DNA from: Medakamo hakoo
Lineage: Eukaryota; Chlorophyta; Trebouxiophyceae; Coccomyxaceae
Reading direction: 5' to 3'
DNA length: 64,000 nucleotides
Assembly: GCA_026636295.1 (NCBI GenBank)
Contig: CP089459.1
Span: 372,001-436,000, forward strand
The position numbers were made by a program, and so were the translations under genes. The notes beneath the pieces were generated by a model, which worked only from the letters and a program-made list of their open reading frames with translations, was not told the DNA's origin and ran no database searches. Positions 8,901-20,900 of the stretch are shown here, one piece after another. Numbering within the stretch: position 1 is the first letter of the stretch; every line of letters starts with the position of its first letter.

Positions 8901-11900
8901 CTGCAGCGGCGGGCGTGGCACCGCCCGGTGGCCCGCCCACTGCTGCCCTGCGCGTCCCCGCCCTGCGCTTCCATGCCAGCCCGGGCCGGGCGGCCCGCCT
9001 AGCCCGGGTGGTCCGCGCGCTCATGGTGGGCGAGGGTGGTGGGGCGGCGCTGGGCTCGCCGGCGCCTGCTGCTCCATCCGCGTCGACCACCACCACCCCC
9101 TCAACCACTGCCGCCTCCCTCCCCGCCTGGTTGACGTCACCCGAACGGGCCGGCCCGCTCCTCCAACTGGAGCGCGGGTCCGCGCTGCTGGCCAGCGCCA
9201 GCGCGGCCGCGGGCGTGCGGCCGTCCGCCGGGCGGTGGGTGCCGCGGTGGGCGGCCCTGTACAGGGGGCGCCTCTTCGTGGGCCCCCCCGGCCTGGGCGC
9301 CGCCGCCGGCCCAGCCACGCCCGACCTGGCCCGGCGTGCCGTCGCCTGGGACGCGTGGGCGGGTGCACGGGCGGTGCCCCTGCCGCCCAGTGCGGTGGAG
9401 GCGTCGTCGTCCCTCACCCACGCCTTCGCCCTGGTGAGGGGCGGGGCCGACGCGGCCAGCGCCTTGACAGACCGGGACGCGCTGGTCCTGCGCGTGCCAG
9501 ATGCCGCGTCCGCCACGGCCTGGTTGCGGGCCTTGGACGCGTCGGCGGCGGCCCAGCGCACGCTGGCGGGCGAGCGGGCGGCGGGCCTGTTGGAGGAGGA
9601 CGATGAGAGGGGGGGGCCACGCCCGGCCTCGCCTGGTGCCGCGCGCGAGCCCCCTCCACCGCCCGCCGCCGGCGACGCGCCCGCTCCGTCCTCCAAACCT
9701 GGCGGCTTGGAACTCACCGCCGAGCTGGGCGAACTGGCCCTCACTCTGGCCGGCCGCCGGCCGTACGAGTGGTGGACGCCCGCCGCGTCGGCCCGCCCCG
9801 GCCCGCCCACGCCGCTCGAACCGGCCGACCCGGGCGCGGAAGTCGCCATCGCCGCCGTCCGCGCGTCGGCGGGGACGGCGCGCGTCGCGCTCGTGGCGGG
9901 TGCCGGCTTGACCGTCTCTGCGTCCGTCGCCATCGGCGCGTTCGAAGTGGAAGACCTGCTGACGGGCGGCGGCGGCGGCGGTGGCGAGACGCTCCACCTC
10001 GCGCGGACCGTGACGCACGGCGGTGGTGAAGGGTCGCCTCCTTCCACGCCCGCGCCGTCGGCGGGCGCGACGACGCCACCCTCGCCCGCCACGCCGGCCT
10101 TTGTGACGCCCCTGACGTCGTTCAAGCCGGACAAGGCGGAGGGCGACGAACAGCCCGCCACGCCCGCCGCCGCGCTGGGCCTGGCCGGCGCGGCCCCTGC
10201 CTGGTCCCTCGAGGTGGACGCGGCCGCCCCGCCGCCTCCTGCCTCGGGCGGCGCTCCCTCCCCCGCCGACGTCCGGGTGCGCATTCGCTTGTCGGACGTG
10301 GATTTTTGGTGGCGCCGCCCGACGGTGGCGGCCATCATCGGGGCGGGAGGCGACCTGGGCGCCGCGGTCGCGGCGGCAGCGGGTGGTGGGCGCGGCGGGG
10401 ACGACGCCGCGGCCGCGCTGCTGGACGGCGCCGATGGCGGCGAGGGCGCCGCCCTGGCCACCTCCCCCACTCCAAACGTCCCGCCCACCTTCACCTTGGA
10501 CTTGGCCGTCTCCCGCCTGCGCGCCCTGTTTGTGTACGAGGACCCGGCCGCCCCGCCGCTGGGCTGTGCGTCGGCGGAAGCGTTGGCGCTGCGCCTGTCC
10601 CTGCCCGGCCCGGGCGGCGCGCGCCTCCACCTGGCCGCGTCCCTGGGCAACCTGACGGCTGAGGATGGGGCGTTGCCGCCTGGCCACCCGCACCGGACGT
10701 GCATCGGCCTCCGTTCGGGCGCGGCCGACTCCTTGGTGGAGGTGGAGGTCGGCTCGCACGACGCGCCCGCGGCCGCGGCCGACCCGCGCGTGCCCGCGGG
10801 CGCGCCCTTTTGGTCTGTCGTCGCCCGCGTCCGCGCCCTGCAAGTGACGTACCTGCACCGCCTGTTGACGGAAGCGCTGGCGTACGGCTTCCTGACCTTT
10901 CGCCTGACCCGTCCGCCGCTGGAGGGCGGGTGGTTGGAGGACGGCGGAGGCGGGCCGGGCCCGCCGCCGTCCTTGTCCCGGACGACCTCGCTCTCGCCGC
11001 GGCGCGGCGCGGCGCCCGCGCCTCTCCGCCCGGCCGCGCCGCCGCCGCCGCCCACGACCCGCGCGCCCATCATCCTGAAAATGGACATCGACGCGGAAGC
11101 GCCCATCATCACCATGCCCCGCCATTCGGACGCCGCCGACGCGATTGAGGTCGACCTCGGCAAGCTCGCGCTGTCGACGACCGTCGCCTGGCGCGGCGGA
11201 CCGCCCGACGCGCCGGGCGCCGCCCTGGTCGAAGTCATGACCATTCGCGGCACCGGCCTGGGTGGACGGGGCGTCGTGGGCGGCGTCCGCGGCCCCAACG
11301 TCATCACGGCCGTCGACGAAGGCATGGCCGTGACGCTGGTCCGCCCCCTCATCAACCCGGGCGGCCGGGCGGTCCCCGCCTACGAAGTCCGTGTCTCCAT
11401 CCCGCGCCTGACCGCGTCCCTGTCCGACGCCGAATACGAGCTGTGCACGTCCGTGGCGGCGGCCAATGTAGCGGAGCCGCTGCGCACGCCGTCGCCGTCG
11501 GGAACGTGGATGGACGCGGCGCACCCGGAGCCGGCGCTGCCGGAAGCGACCTGGTCGGCCGCGGTGGGCGGCGGTGAGGGCGCTGCTCCGGCGCCAGTGC
11601 CGGCTGAGTCGGCGCCCGCCGCCGCCGCCGCCGAACCGGGCGATGCCAACGACCCGTTCACGCCGCGGTCGCCCATCCTGACCCGGGTGTCCGTGGTCGT
11701 TGGCGCGGCGGAGCTGGCCCTCACGCACACTGTCGCGGCGGGCGGTGGTCCGGGCGGCGGGCGCGGCACCCGCCCGCCCAGCAGCTCGGGCGGCGGTGGG
11801 CCGCCTTCCCAGCCTCCATCCACCCTCGAACCCCTCGCCCGACTCAGCTTGGGAGGCGTGTGCGTGCGGTACGCGACTGACGCGGCGGGCTGGGCCCGCG

Positions 11901-14900
11901 TCGGCGCCGAGGTCGTCCGCCTGGAAGCGGCCGACGCGCGGCCGTGGGTGCCGCCAGGCCTCGCGGCCGCTGTCGGGTCGGCCGCCGGGGGCGGGGCGGG
12001 CTCGGCCACCCCGCCCTCGCTCGTCCGCCTGGACTGGGCTTCCTTGGCGTCGGGGCCGCCGCCGGCACCGCCCGCCCGCCAGGCGGTGCGCCTGGGCCTG
12101 CACGCCCCGCTCCTGTCGGCGGAGGCGGGCTTCCTGTTGGCCGCCCTGCAGTTCTTCGCGCCCGCCGTCGCCGCCCGCGCCCACGGCACGCCGCCGCCCT
12201 TTGAGACGGACGACCTGCTGCTGGGCGGTGTGGAGAATGAGTCTGGTTCCACGGTCACACACGAAGAACCGGGCGACCTGTGGCTGTCCCCTGCCCGGCG
12301 CCTGCTGGCGGACGGGCCCGGGTTGAGCCGGGCCACGCTCGACGGACTGGGCACCGGCCGCCTCATCTTGCCGCCCGGCCTGGCCGCGTCCGCCTCGCCC
12401 GTCCCGCTCATCTTGGTGGGCCCGGGCGCCACGCTGGTCTTGCGCAACCTGACCCTGGTCAACGCGGCCAGCCTGGGCGGGTGCGTGCAGCTGGCCCCCG
12501 GCGCTCGGCTGCTCGCCCGGGCGAGCGACGGCGTCGTCCGGGTGGAGGAGGGGGCACAGGGCGCGCCCGCCGGCCTGTCACCCACCAAACCGGCCCCACC
12601 CAGCCCTCTGCGCCGCTTGCCGTCCCTGACCCTGCCCCGCGGCGCGGGCGCGGCGGTCGTGGACACGGTCGCGGCGGCAGCGGGCGCGCCGGCTTCACCG
12701 CGGGCGGGTGGTGGTGGTGGTGGTGGTGGAGAACTCGCCGACCCTCCACCATCCACGCCTCCGTCCCGGTCCAAGGGCACGGCGTACGAGGTTGACGTTG
12801 CCATCCTGGGCGCGGAAGTTCACTTGGTTCAATTGGACCGCCCGGGCGGGCCGGCGGCGGATGCGGCGGACGGCCGCCCACCCCGCGCGCCCGGAGCAGG
12901 CGGCCCGGGTTCTGCGGCCGCGACGCCACGCCCTACCCTGGACGCGACGCCCCGCCGGACGACGCGCGTGGGGCCGCCTGGGATGACTCCTCGTGCCTCC
13001 CTAGGCACTCCACCAACTACTCTGGCCACCGGCATCGGCGCCCGTGCCCTGGCGATTGCTTTCGACGCAACGGCCCGCGTCCGTGCCGACACGGCGGGCG
13101 ACGCGGTCGTCCAAGCCGGCCTGCGCGGCCTGCGCGTCAGCACGCTGGCCCTGGCGCCGCACAGTGGAAGTGATGGCACGACAACCACCGCTCGCGTCGA
13201 CGCCCAGGTCCTGGCCCCCACCGCCGCGGCGGTGGCCCTGACAACACGCGCCGCACGGGCCGGCGGGGGAGGTGGTGCCACGGCCGACGCGCGCGTCGAG
13301 CTCTCCCGCCTGGCCCTCTCCCTGACGCCCGACGCGGCCGACCTGGCGTCCCGCTTGCGCGACGCGGTCGCCCGGCCCCTGGCCCAGCCTCGCCCCGACG
13401 CCCCACTCGCCACGGCCGTCAAATTCGATCGGGTGTGGGCCGAACCGCCGGGGCCGCCCCGCCCGTGCGATGCGGGCCGCCCGCGCCCGCCGCCCGGCAC
13501 GGCCGGCGTCGCCGTCTGGCGGCCGCGCCCACCCCTGGGTTACGCGTCTCTAGGGGATTGTGTGACGGTCGGCGCGGCCCGACCGGCGTTCCAAGCCGCC
13601 GTCGTGGCTGTGAACTCCGGCCTGCTCGCCCCGCCCGCGTCGCACGACCTGGTGTGGTCTGGCGGCGGCGTGTGGTTGTGGCGCCCGCGCCCGCCGCCCG
13701 GCTTCGTGTCCCTGGGCTGCGTGGCGACGCCCACCCCAGCTCCCCCTCCGCGGGGTGCGGCGGCCTGCATCGCGGCCGCCGTGTGCGTGGCAGCGCCCCT
13801 GGGCCCTTGCCTGCGCCTGCGGCCGCCGCCCGAAGCCGACGCGGGGCATGTGGGCGGTGGGGCCGCCCTCGGCGCGGACGCCTGGTGCATCGACAACGCC
13901 GCCGCCACTTTCGCGGTGGCGCCGGCCGGTGGAGAGACTGGCTTGTCAGCCCTGGACCTGCGGTCGCCGCTGGGCGTGTCGCCTGCCGCGCTGGCGGCGG
14001 TGAGGGAAGCAGTGGCTGCCAGTGGCGGCGGCGGCGGTGGTGGAGAAACAGCCACCTCACCTCTAGCTGCCGCTGCCGCGGCCGCCGCCTCCACCTCCCC
14101 TGCCGGCGGCGCCCCACCGGCCTGGCGAGCCTTCATGGCCGCCCGGGCCGCTGCTTTACGCGGCGCGGCCCGGGCCCGCCTCACCGCGACGACCGCCGAC
14201 TTCCGGCGCGTGTGGTGGGACGGGCCGAGCGGGGGTGGGTCGTCGCGGACCGACGCGACGCCCGCCGTGTCCGTGTGGCGCCCTGTCCCTCCACCGGGGT
14301 ACGCGGCCCTGGGCGACGTCGTCATGCCGGGGCGGGACCCGCCGCTGTCTGTGACGTGCCTGCTGGCTGACGGGTGCGGGAGTGGTGGAGGAGGCGCTGC
14401 CTCCGCCACTGCCGGCACGACCGACGCCGCCCTGCCCGCCACCGCTCCACCGGCCGGATACGGCGAGCTGTGGCGGGACGGCCGGGCCCGTCCCGACCGG
14501 GCCCTGGCCCTGTGGACGCCCCGCCCGCCGCCCGGGTACGTGAGTTTGGGGTGCGTGGCCGGGCGCGGGCCTGACCCGCCGCCCCGGTCGGCTGTGCGGT
14601 GCGTGCGCGCGGACTTGGCCGGCACAGCTCCACCGCACGCTGTGCGGGCTGTCGCTCGCTTGGGCACGGCCGGCTCTCGCCGCAGCTCAAGCGGACTCCC
14701 ATCCTCCGTGATCGCCTGGCGGGCGGACGACGCGACGGCCGCATTTGTGGTGGCGCCTGGCGACGAGGGCGGGGCCGCCGCCCGCCCGCCCGACGCGCGC
14801 GCTGTGCCCGTCCTCCGCGCGCACCGGGAAGAGGGAGGAGGCACAGGCGGCCCAGACTCTCCTTTGTCCTCTTCCTCGTCATCCGCGGGCGGTGTGTCGG

Positions 14901-17900
14901 TCGTCCTGCGGTGCGCAGGCGGCGCGCTCACGCTCCACGACGGCCGGCGCCGCCCGCTCGCCGCGCTGCACCTGGGCGCGGTCGAAGCGGGCGGTCGCCA
15001 GCCCGGGCCCGGCGTCGTCCAGGCGTACGCGGGCTTGCGCGCCGCCCTGTGGGCGTGGAACGCCAACGCCGCGTCTGCCGCCCCCGGCTCCCCGCCGGGA
15101 GGGTGGGAGCCCGTCCTGGAGCCGTGCGAGCTGATCGGGCGCGGCGACGCGTGCGCCGCGCGCGCGGCCCGCCACGGCGTGCCGCCCGGCATCCACCTGT
15201 CCGTCAAAGCGGCGGGGGACGCGGTGCGGGCCACGCTGTCGGCCGCGTCTGCTGGTGCGGCCCTGGATGCGGCGACAGCCTGGTCGCCCGCGGCGCGGCG
15301 GGCGGCGGGCGCGGCCGCGTCGGCGGCGGCCGCAGCTGCGGCGGCGGCGGTGGGCGGGGGTGGCGGTGGGGGTGCAGACGCTCCCACCCCCACGACAGCC
15401 ACCGCCGGCGTCACAGGCCTGCCCCCAACGTCTACCGCCCCTACCCGCGTTCTCAACGCGCTGGGCGTGCGTGCGGACCTGCTCCTGCACAGCGGCGGCC
15501 CGGCTGGCGCGGCGTTGGTGCCGCTGCCGCCGGCCGAGGGTGGCGGCGGCGGCGTGTTTGTGCTGCAGCCTTTGCCACCGCCGCCGCCGCCCGCGCCCGA
15601 GGGCGCCCTGCGCGCGGGCGACGACCGGGCCGAGTCCGGGGACGGCGCCTCTGCCATTGCCGCCGCCGTGCCCGCGTCGCCCGTGGCCCTGTTGCGGGCG
15701 GTCGTGCGGGCCGCGCGCCCGGCGGGGCCGCTCCCGCCCACGTCCGCGCCCCGCGAGCTCTTTGTGCGCCTGCTGGCGGGGAGTGGCGGCGGGCGCGAGC
15801 CTGCCTACGGCAGCCAGGCCCGCACCCGGGCCGTGCAGGTGGACGGAGACGGCGCCGTTGCATGGGGCGAAAGCCTGGTCCTGGGCCTCGGCCCGCTGGG
15901 CGGCGCGGTGGAGGAGGGTGGCGACTCGCCGGCCCTCGGCCGCCGGCGGTCGCGCAGCGTGGGCCCGGACGCGGGCGCGCCGGGGTCCCCACGCCCACCA
16001 CCGCCCACGCTGACCGTCGAGCTGTGGGATGCCGCCGCGGGCGGCGGCCGTGGCGGCCGCCTGGCCAGCCTTGGTCTGCCGGCCGCAGATGGGAGCACCG
16101 ACCCGGCCGCCGCCTGGGCCGCCGCCGCTGCCACGGGCGGCCTGCGCCTGGAGCCGACGCCCGCCGGCGCCGGCCCGGCCTGGCTGCTGGACACAACCCT
16201 GGAGTCCGTCCCGCCCCCACCCACCGGCGACGACGCCCCGGCTCCCTCCACCACCACCGCCGGCGCCTCGACGACCATCGCGTCCCCGGGCTGCCGCGCC
16301 ATCCGCGTGGGCGGCCCGCGCGGGACGTGGGTCTCCCTGCCGCCGCTGGCCCTGGGCTTGCGCGGCGCGGAAGGCTTGGCCCCAGGCGACGCGGCGGGCG
16401 TCCTGACGGACGTGGTGGGCGTGCGGTTGCCGGGGGGAGACGCGTTGGCCCTGGAAACGCGGCGCCCCGCTGGCGCGGGTGGCAGCGCCGGCCCACGCAC
16501 CGAAGTCCTGCGGTCGCTGGCCCGGCTCGAAAACTGTACGCCCCTGCGCCTGGAAGTCGGCCTGGCGCCCCTGCCCAGCGACGGCGACGGCGACCGCGCG
16601 GACGCCCGGCGGCCGGCGCGCCGCGAGGTTGAGGTATTTGAAAACCAGAGGTTCATGCCCCTGCGCGGCTGGGGCTCCCGCGGCTTGCTGCTGCCCACGG
16701 AGCGGCGGCGGTGGTCGGAGGGCCGGGACGGCGCCCGCGTCGCGCCCTCGTCCTCCGACTTCCCCGGCCAGGCCTTGCCGCCGGGGTGGGAGTGGGACGG
16801 CGTGTGGGCCGTCGACACGTCCTTCACGCCCAGCGGCGCGGCCGACGCGTCCGGCTGGTCGTACTCCCCTGATTTTGGGGGTGCGGCCTGGCCGCCTGCC
16901 CAGGGGTCCGGCACGCGCGGGCCCGTCGACTTTGTGCGGCGGCGGCGGTGGGTGCGGGCCATGGCGCCCGCGGTCGGCGGTGGTGGTGAGGACGGGGGAG
17001 GCGCCGCCTCGACCGCCGTCCCGCCGCCTCCGCCTTCGCCCACCGTCCAGTCGCTTGGCGTCGTCGGCCCGGGCGGCCTGCTGCCCTTGCCCCTGGGCTG
17101 GCGGGCGGGCGGGCGCCAGGTCGTCGTCCGGCCCGCCGCGGATGATGAGGCGGGGGGCGGTCCACCGCCCTACGCCTGGAGCGCGGGAGGGCCGGGCTCG
17201 CCGGCCTCCCTGCCGTGCGAGGGCGTGGACGATGGCGTCACCCGCCTGGTCACGTGTGCGCCCAGTAGCACGCCTGGTGCCCAGGCGCGTGTGTGGGTCG
17301 CCCTAGCCGTGGAGGGCGACGCCGTGCCCGACTCCCGCGGCCTGGCTGGAAACGGGGGCGGCGGGAACGGCACCACTGCCGGCGGCGGTGACGCCGCCCG
17401 CGCGTCCACCCCGTCCACCACCCGCCGTTTAATCGACCTGCGCATTCGTGCGGCACCCCCGCTCACCCTGGCCGCCCCGCTGCCCGTCCCGGCGGAGTGG
17501 CTGCTGTGGGAGTCGGGGCCCAGCGGTGACGACGGAGCGCGCCCGCCCCGCCTGGCCGGGCGTGGCATGCTGCCGCCGGGAGGCAAGGTCGCCGTCATGG
17601 GCGCGGACCCACGCCGCCGCTTGGCCCTCACCCTGCTCCCCGCCGGGTACGAGTGGGCCGGGCGCGGCGGGCCCGCGGTGGTGAGCGAAGGCTGGGCGCA
17701 CCCGGCTGCTGGGATCGGTCGCCCACCGCTCCTGCCGCCCACCCTGCGTGTCGCCCGCCCGGGTGGGGGCCCGCCCATCGACCTGGCCATTGAACGCGAG
17801 GTTGACGCGGACCCGGGCGCGGCCGGGTGGGGCGGCGGCGGCGGCGAGGGCGGCGGCACGCCTGCCGACCCGAGCGCGGCCGCGGCGGGGGGCGCGCCCC

Positions 17901-20900
17901 TGGTCGTCCGCGTCTCCGCGCCCGTCTGGGTGTGCAACGCTGGGCCCGTGCCCCTGGTGGCGGCCCTGGTGCCGGCGCCGCGAGAGCCTGGTGGCAGCGG
18001 CGGCCAGGCCGCGGCTGCTGCTGCTGCCGCCGCCGCCGCCATCTCTGCGGCCGACGACGGTGCCGCCGGCCCGCCCGTCCTGGAGCTGGGGATGGACCCG
18101 CTGGCGCCCAGTGGGGCGCGCGGGCCGCCCGCTTCATCCGTCCGCCACGTCGTCCCTGCCGGCGGCGTCGAACTGCTGGCCTGGCCGGCTGGCCGCGCGC
18201 CGGGCGGGGAGGGCGGGGACGGCGGGCGACACTCCCCTCCCCCTCTCCCGGCCGTCCAGCTGCTCGTCGGCGGGGACGGCCGGGCGTGGACGCCTCCCCT
18301 GGCCTTGGAACCCGCCGCCGCGACCGGTGGGGACGCTCCGGCGGCCCTGGTCCGAGCGCGCCTGGGCGCCGGCGCGTGCCTGGACCTGGCGCTGACGGTG
18401 GAGGCGGCCAGCCTGGGCGAGGAGGAGGATGGAGGCGCCGGCCCGCCTCCGTCCGCCCTGGGCCGCCCGCCGCTCGTCCTGCGCGCGTCGCCGCGGTGGG
18501 GGGTGACCAACCTGACGGGCGTCAGCCTGCAGGTGGCGGCCTACCACCCGGCGCCGCCGGGTGGCGGCGGCGGCGGCGGCGGCGGCGCGGGCCCGTTTTT
18601 GCTGCCCGCAGGCGAAGGGGAGGGTGGGCCCATCCTCGACCTGCCGCCCGGCGCGGCCGCCCTGCCGCTGGCCTGGCCCGCCCTGGGTGGCCGCCGCGCG
18701 GTTGTTGTGCGGTTGGCGACTGATGCGGGAGGCGCGCCCGCGGGAGCCTGGTCGCTGCCCCTGGACGTGGACGGGCCCACGGACGGGCCAGCGTACGCGG
18801 CGCTGCCGACGCGCGCGACGGGCGGCGGGCGCGGCGGCGGCAGCGGCGGGACCGGCACGCAGCAGTCGCCCTCCTCGCCTCCGCCCGCCCCGGCGCCCGG
18901 CCTGCCGCGCGTGCCCAGCTTGCACGCTCTGGTGGGAGGCGACGCGGGCGGCGGCGGCGGCGGCGGCCCCCCGCCCGCCGCCCCGCCGGCCCTGCGCGAA
19001 GCGCTGTGGCTGGGCGCGGGCGGCGGCGGGCCGGACGAGGGCGACGAAGCCGCCCTCCTGTCCTTCCACGCCTCCGACGACCCAGCGCCGCCCGCGCCGG
19101 CTCGCACCGCCGTCGTGTACGGCCGCCACGCGGGGGCGGGACGGGCCGTGGCGCTGCCCGCCACCGCCCTGCGCTACGCGGTCGAGCGCGCGCCGGGCGG
19201 GCGCCTCGTCCTTTACCTGCTGGCGGCGGCGGCGTCCCCGCCGGCGGCCGTCGTCAACGCGTCGCCCGCTCCGCTGGCACTGCGCTGGCCTGGTGGCGGT
19301 ACGCCCTGGCGCCCGCTGCCGCCCCTGACGGCGGTGCCGGTGCTGCCGCAAGCGCCGGGCGCCGCCGAGGAAGTGGAGGTCGCCGACGCCCTGACCGTCG
19401 GCGGCGGCGGCGGCGGCATCGCCGCGGCGGCGGCGGGGTCGCTGACGGGTCCTGCTCTGGCGGCACGCTACCCGCTGCCCGCGTCCGGCGGGGCCGGGCA
19501 CGGGCCCGCGGGCGCGGCGGCGGCGGCGGCGGCGGCGACGGAACGCGGGGCGCCTGGCGCCGGCCGCCCGGGCGGCCTGCCCCTGCTGCGCGTCGAATCC
19601 CTGGCCACGACGTCCTCCTCCTCCCTGGCCGCCCACTTGGAAGAGGGGAGGCCGGGCGGGGTCGCCCCGTCCGGCGGCCTGGCGCCGCTGTGCGGGGCGG
19701 AGGGCGCGGCGGTCGGCCGGGGCGCGGTGCTCGCCGCGCTGCGCCTCGCCCCCCTGCCCGCCGGCGGCGACCTGGCAGCCCACACCGTGGCTGCGGGCGT
19801 GGCGCCACCGGTGCCGGCCTTCGCCTCGCACGGCCCCCCACTGGACGCGCGCATCGAAGCGGGGCGCCTGGAGCTCTCGCTCGTCGACCACCGCCCGGAA
19901 GAGCTGTTGGCGGCGTCCCTCACGGGGCTGGCCGTCTCGTACGCGGCCCGCCTGGGCGCGGGCGGGGCGGGCGAACGCGTGGCCCTGGACGTGCGCGGCC
20001 TGCAGGTGGACGACATGGCGTTCGGGCCGCGCTTCCCCGTGGTCCTGGCGGCGTCGGCCGGGGCGGGGGGTGGGAGCCGTGGGACCGGGCGTGGCGGGCC
20101 CGCACCCTCCGGCGAGGCCGACCCTCCGCTGCTCCACGCCATCGCCCTGGCCCGCCGGGGAGCTTTATCTTCGGGCGGCGGCGCCTTCTACCCGCTGCTG
20201 GGCGCGTGGGTGGACCGGAGCCTGGCCCTGGCGGTGGGCGAAGGGTTTGTGTGGCGGTGCGCGGCCGCGGCGGGCAGCCTGGCGGCCGGCGCGGCGGCCC
20301 GGGCGGGCACTGCCGCTGGAGGAGGAGGAGCGCCACAGCCCGCCGCGTCCGCCAGCGCCACACACCAAGAAGCGGAGACCGACCCGCCCGTCCGCGCCGC
20401 GCTGGTGGCCGCCGGCCCCGTGCACGCGGCCGTCTCGTTCCGGTCTGACCGTGCGTCCCGCCCGCGCTGGGCCCGGCGCCGCGTCGGCGCGGCGGCCTGG
20501 GCCCTGGACGTCGCGTCCTTTGAGCGGGCGCCCGTGCGCCTGGCCGGCTTTGAAGTCGAGGGCGGGCCGGCACTGCCGCGGTCCGCGTTCTGGGCGGGCT
20601 TGGCGGGCCGGGTGCGCGCCCAAGCCGTCGGCGCGGGCGTCGCGCTCGTCCGCTCCGTCGACGTCCTGTCGTCCGCGTCGGGCGTGCTGGGCGCGCTGTC
20701 TGACGGCGTCGCCGGCCTGGCGTCCGACGAGGCGTACGCGGCGGAACGGGCGGCGGCGCGCGGGGAACGGTCCATCACCGGCGTTGGGTCGGGGCTGGCC
20801 GAGGGCGGCGGCGCCCTCGGCCGCGGCATCCTGCGCGGCGTCACGGGCTTGGTGGCCCGCCCGCTGGAAGGCGCCATGCGCACGGGCGTCGGCGGCTTTG

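Noticed and set aside
7378-12262. Very long open frames antisense to VPS13 (1,325 and 1,041 codons)
   Set aside because: Stops are rare in every frame of GC-rich DNA; these have Arg/Pro/Ala-rich composition, no domains, and lie opposite a clear VPS13 exon.
13540-15741. 733-codon antisense frame over the Vps62-like part of VPS13
   Set aside because: Same composition artefact; the plus frame carries recognisable motifs.
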